From: CAZDET01 sp964504335
Lineage (GTDB): Bacteria > Bacteroidota > Bacteroidia > Chitinophagales > Saprospiraceae
Assembly (NCBI GenBank): GCA_964504335.1
Contig: CAZDET010000094.1
Span: forward strand, 1 to 15,523
Direction of reading: 5' to 3'
DNA length: 15,523 bases
The stretch's first letter is position 1. Every line of letters starts with the position of its first letter. The position numbers and the translations under genes were made by a program. Under the pieces are notes generated by a model. That model was not told the DNA's origin. It made no database searches and saw only the letters and a program-made list of their open reading frames with translations. This document shows, piece after piece, positions 14,519-15,523 of this stretch.

Positions 14519-15439
14519 CTAGGGGCGCAGACCATCCAGAAAGTTCAGCAACAACTCATTGAAATCGTCGGGGCGGTCGAGCATCAGCCAGTGAGAGGCG
14601 TCCTCCATGCGGTGGTAGGTCCAGCTACTGTCGATCATGGCGTCGGAGTTCTTCACGTGGTCCTCCAGCAGATAAGCGTCTTCGGCGGCGCTAATGCCCA
14701 GGGCCGGCACGGTGATGCGGGGTGGGTTCGACTTAGCGTTGAGCGAGGCCGGCGTGAAGTTGGCGCGATACCAATTGAGGCCGGCGGTGAGCGCGCCGGG
14801 GCGCGCCAGATCCTGCACGTAGCGGTCGAAGTCTCCCCGCTCGCGGGTCCAGGCGCGGAGGCCCTGCCAGTCGTCGCGCCGCAGCCATTCTTCAGCTACA
14901 CCCTCGTTCTGGAAGAAGAAGATATACCACATTTTCTCCAGTTGCTGCAAGGTACGCCGTCCCGGCGCGCCGGGAGCGCCAACGGTCAGGCCCGTCACGC
15001 TGGTCGTGCGCTCGGGGTGGTAGCCGGCGAAAAGCCACGCGATGGTACCACCCCAATCGTGCCCCACCACGTGCACTTTCTCGATAGACAGGCCGTCGAG
15101 CAGGCCGGTAAGATCTGCCAGGATGCGCGGTATGGTGTAGGCTTCTACCCCCTCCGGCTTTGGTGCCTCTCCGAAGCCCCGCAGATCGGGAGCGATGACG
15201 CGGTAGCCAGCCGCGACCAGGGCGGGGATCTGGTGGCGCCAGAGAAAGCGCGAGTCGGGAAAGCCGTGCAGCAAGAGCACCACCGGACCCTCCCCCGCAT
15301 CGAAGTAGGGAAAACGCAGGCCCTCCAGCTCAATGGCACGGGTGATGGCAGCCGGATCAAACTCGGGCTTCTCGGATTGGGCGTTGGCACTCAGGGCCAT
15401 GGCCAGGAGCAGGAGCAGTGCGTAGGTAACACGGAACAT
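14519..15439 (-). CDS. Secreted epoxide-hydrolase-like alpha/beta hydrolase
   Basis: This 306-residue protein has a clear signal peptide (MFRVTYALLLLLAMALSANA, cleavage near 20). The fold follows the soluble epoxide hydrolase/dehalogenase pattern. LLLHGFPDSRFLWRHQIPAL (55-74) has the HGFP oxyanion motif, YRVIAPDLRGFGEAPKP (79-95) follows, and VVGHDWGG (124-131) carries the nucleophile Asp (D128) rather than Ser. Cap tyrosines typical of epoxide hydrolases are seen as WYIFFFQ (Y172) and NWYRANF (Y224). The acid is probably D254 in SAAEDAYL, and the base is H283 in DASHWLMLDRPDDFNELLLNFL. The reaction would be epoxide opening through an alkyl-enzyme intermediate; haloacetate dehalogenase activity is the alternative, but the two Tyr favour epoxides. 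Export is unusual for this mostly cytosolic class. The gene is much more GC-rich than its neighbours, which suggests a separate history. Confidence 0.88.
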   Translation of the reverse strand: MFRVTYALLLLLAMALSANAQSEKPEFDPAAITRAIELEGLRFPYFDAGEGPVVLLLHGFPDSRFLWRHQIPALVAAGYRVIAPDLRGFGEAPKPEGVEAYTIPRILADLTGLLDGLSIEKVHVVGHDWGGTIAWLFAGYHPERTTSVTGLTVGAPGAPGRRTLQQLEKMWYIFFFQNEGVAEEWLRRDDWQGLRAWTRERGDFDRYVQDLARPGALTAGLNWYRANFTPASLNAKSNPPRITVPALGISAAEDAYLLEDHVKNSDAMIDSSWTYHRMEDASHWLMLDRPDDFNELLLNFLDGLRP

Positions 15440-15523
15440 AAATTGCTTTTTTGGAATACCTAAAGGTCCAGTCTCTCGTCGTATTTCTGCGATCCCGGTA
15501 CTTTAAGCCTTTGTTAATTTGTG

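Noticed and set aside
14591..15463. 290-codon plus-strand ORF opposite the epoxide-hydrolase-like gene
   Set aside because: It is an antisense shadow kept open by the high GC of the real gene; its translation is Val/Gly/Arg-rich without domain motifs, whereas the minus strand has complete catalytic motifs.
1..15523. CRISPR array, tRNA or rRNA genes, prophage genes, integrase or attachment sites
   Set aside because: I found no regularly spaced repeats, no tRNA-like cloverleaf, no rRNA segments and no integrase, transposase or phage structural motifs.

Overview
The window looks like a piece of a Bacteroidota chromosome, probably from a marine or environmental lineage such as the Saprospiria/Lewinellaceae or Cytophagales; the exact taxon is inference. 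The grounds are a UpxY-type NusG paralogue, a DUF6090-like membrane protein, a promoter box matching the Bacteroidota -7 consensus TAnnTTTG, scarce Shine-Dalgarno sequences, and many short secreted or lipoprotein leaders. Base composition is uneven: the glycosyltransferase half is moderately AT-rich, while parts of the acylase and the last hydrolase are clearly GC-rich.

Left part, plus strand (1-5301): the 3' end of a gene with a DNA/RNA non-specific endonuclease domain is followed 38 bp later by a very large gene of 1529 codons. That gene strings together about six glycosyltransferase-type modules: two GxGxS Rossmann modules, one GT-B module and three GT-A modules. It ends 23 bp from the stop of a convergent UpxY-like antiterminator (5325-5954, minus).

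Middle part (6136-7820): a standalone GyrI-like domain protein, a 3'-truncated VOC (glyoxalase-fold) gene and a 34-codon lipoprotein leader ORF lie on the minus strand. A gene-poor stretch follows. It holds a MITE-like element (long imperfect inverted repeat with an 8-bp flanking direct repeat) and, on the plus strand, a 54-codon small ORF with its own strong intrinsic terminator.

Right part, minus strand (7821-15439): a secreted penicillin-acylase-family Ntn hydrolase, an exported alpha/beta hydrolase with a DUF6090-like membrane partner, the degraded C-terminal end of a Fic protein, a GETH-motif lipoprotein of the erythromycin-esterase/ChaN-like class, a PhnB-like VOC protein, an alpha/beta-hydrolase C-terminal fragment and a GC-rich secreted epoxide-hydrolase-like enzyme.

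There is no single obvious pathway. The left half concerns glycan or surface biosynthesis. The right half is an accessory strip of exported hydrolases mixed with four gene remnants, consistent with gene turnover. The best candidates for something undescribed are the multi-module glycosyltransferase, the small ORF/terminator unit and the MITE-like element.
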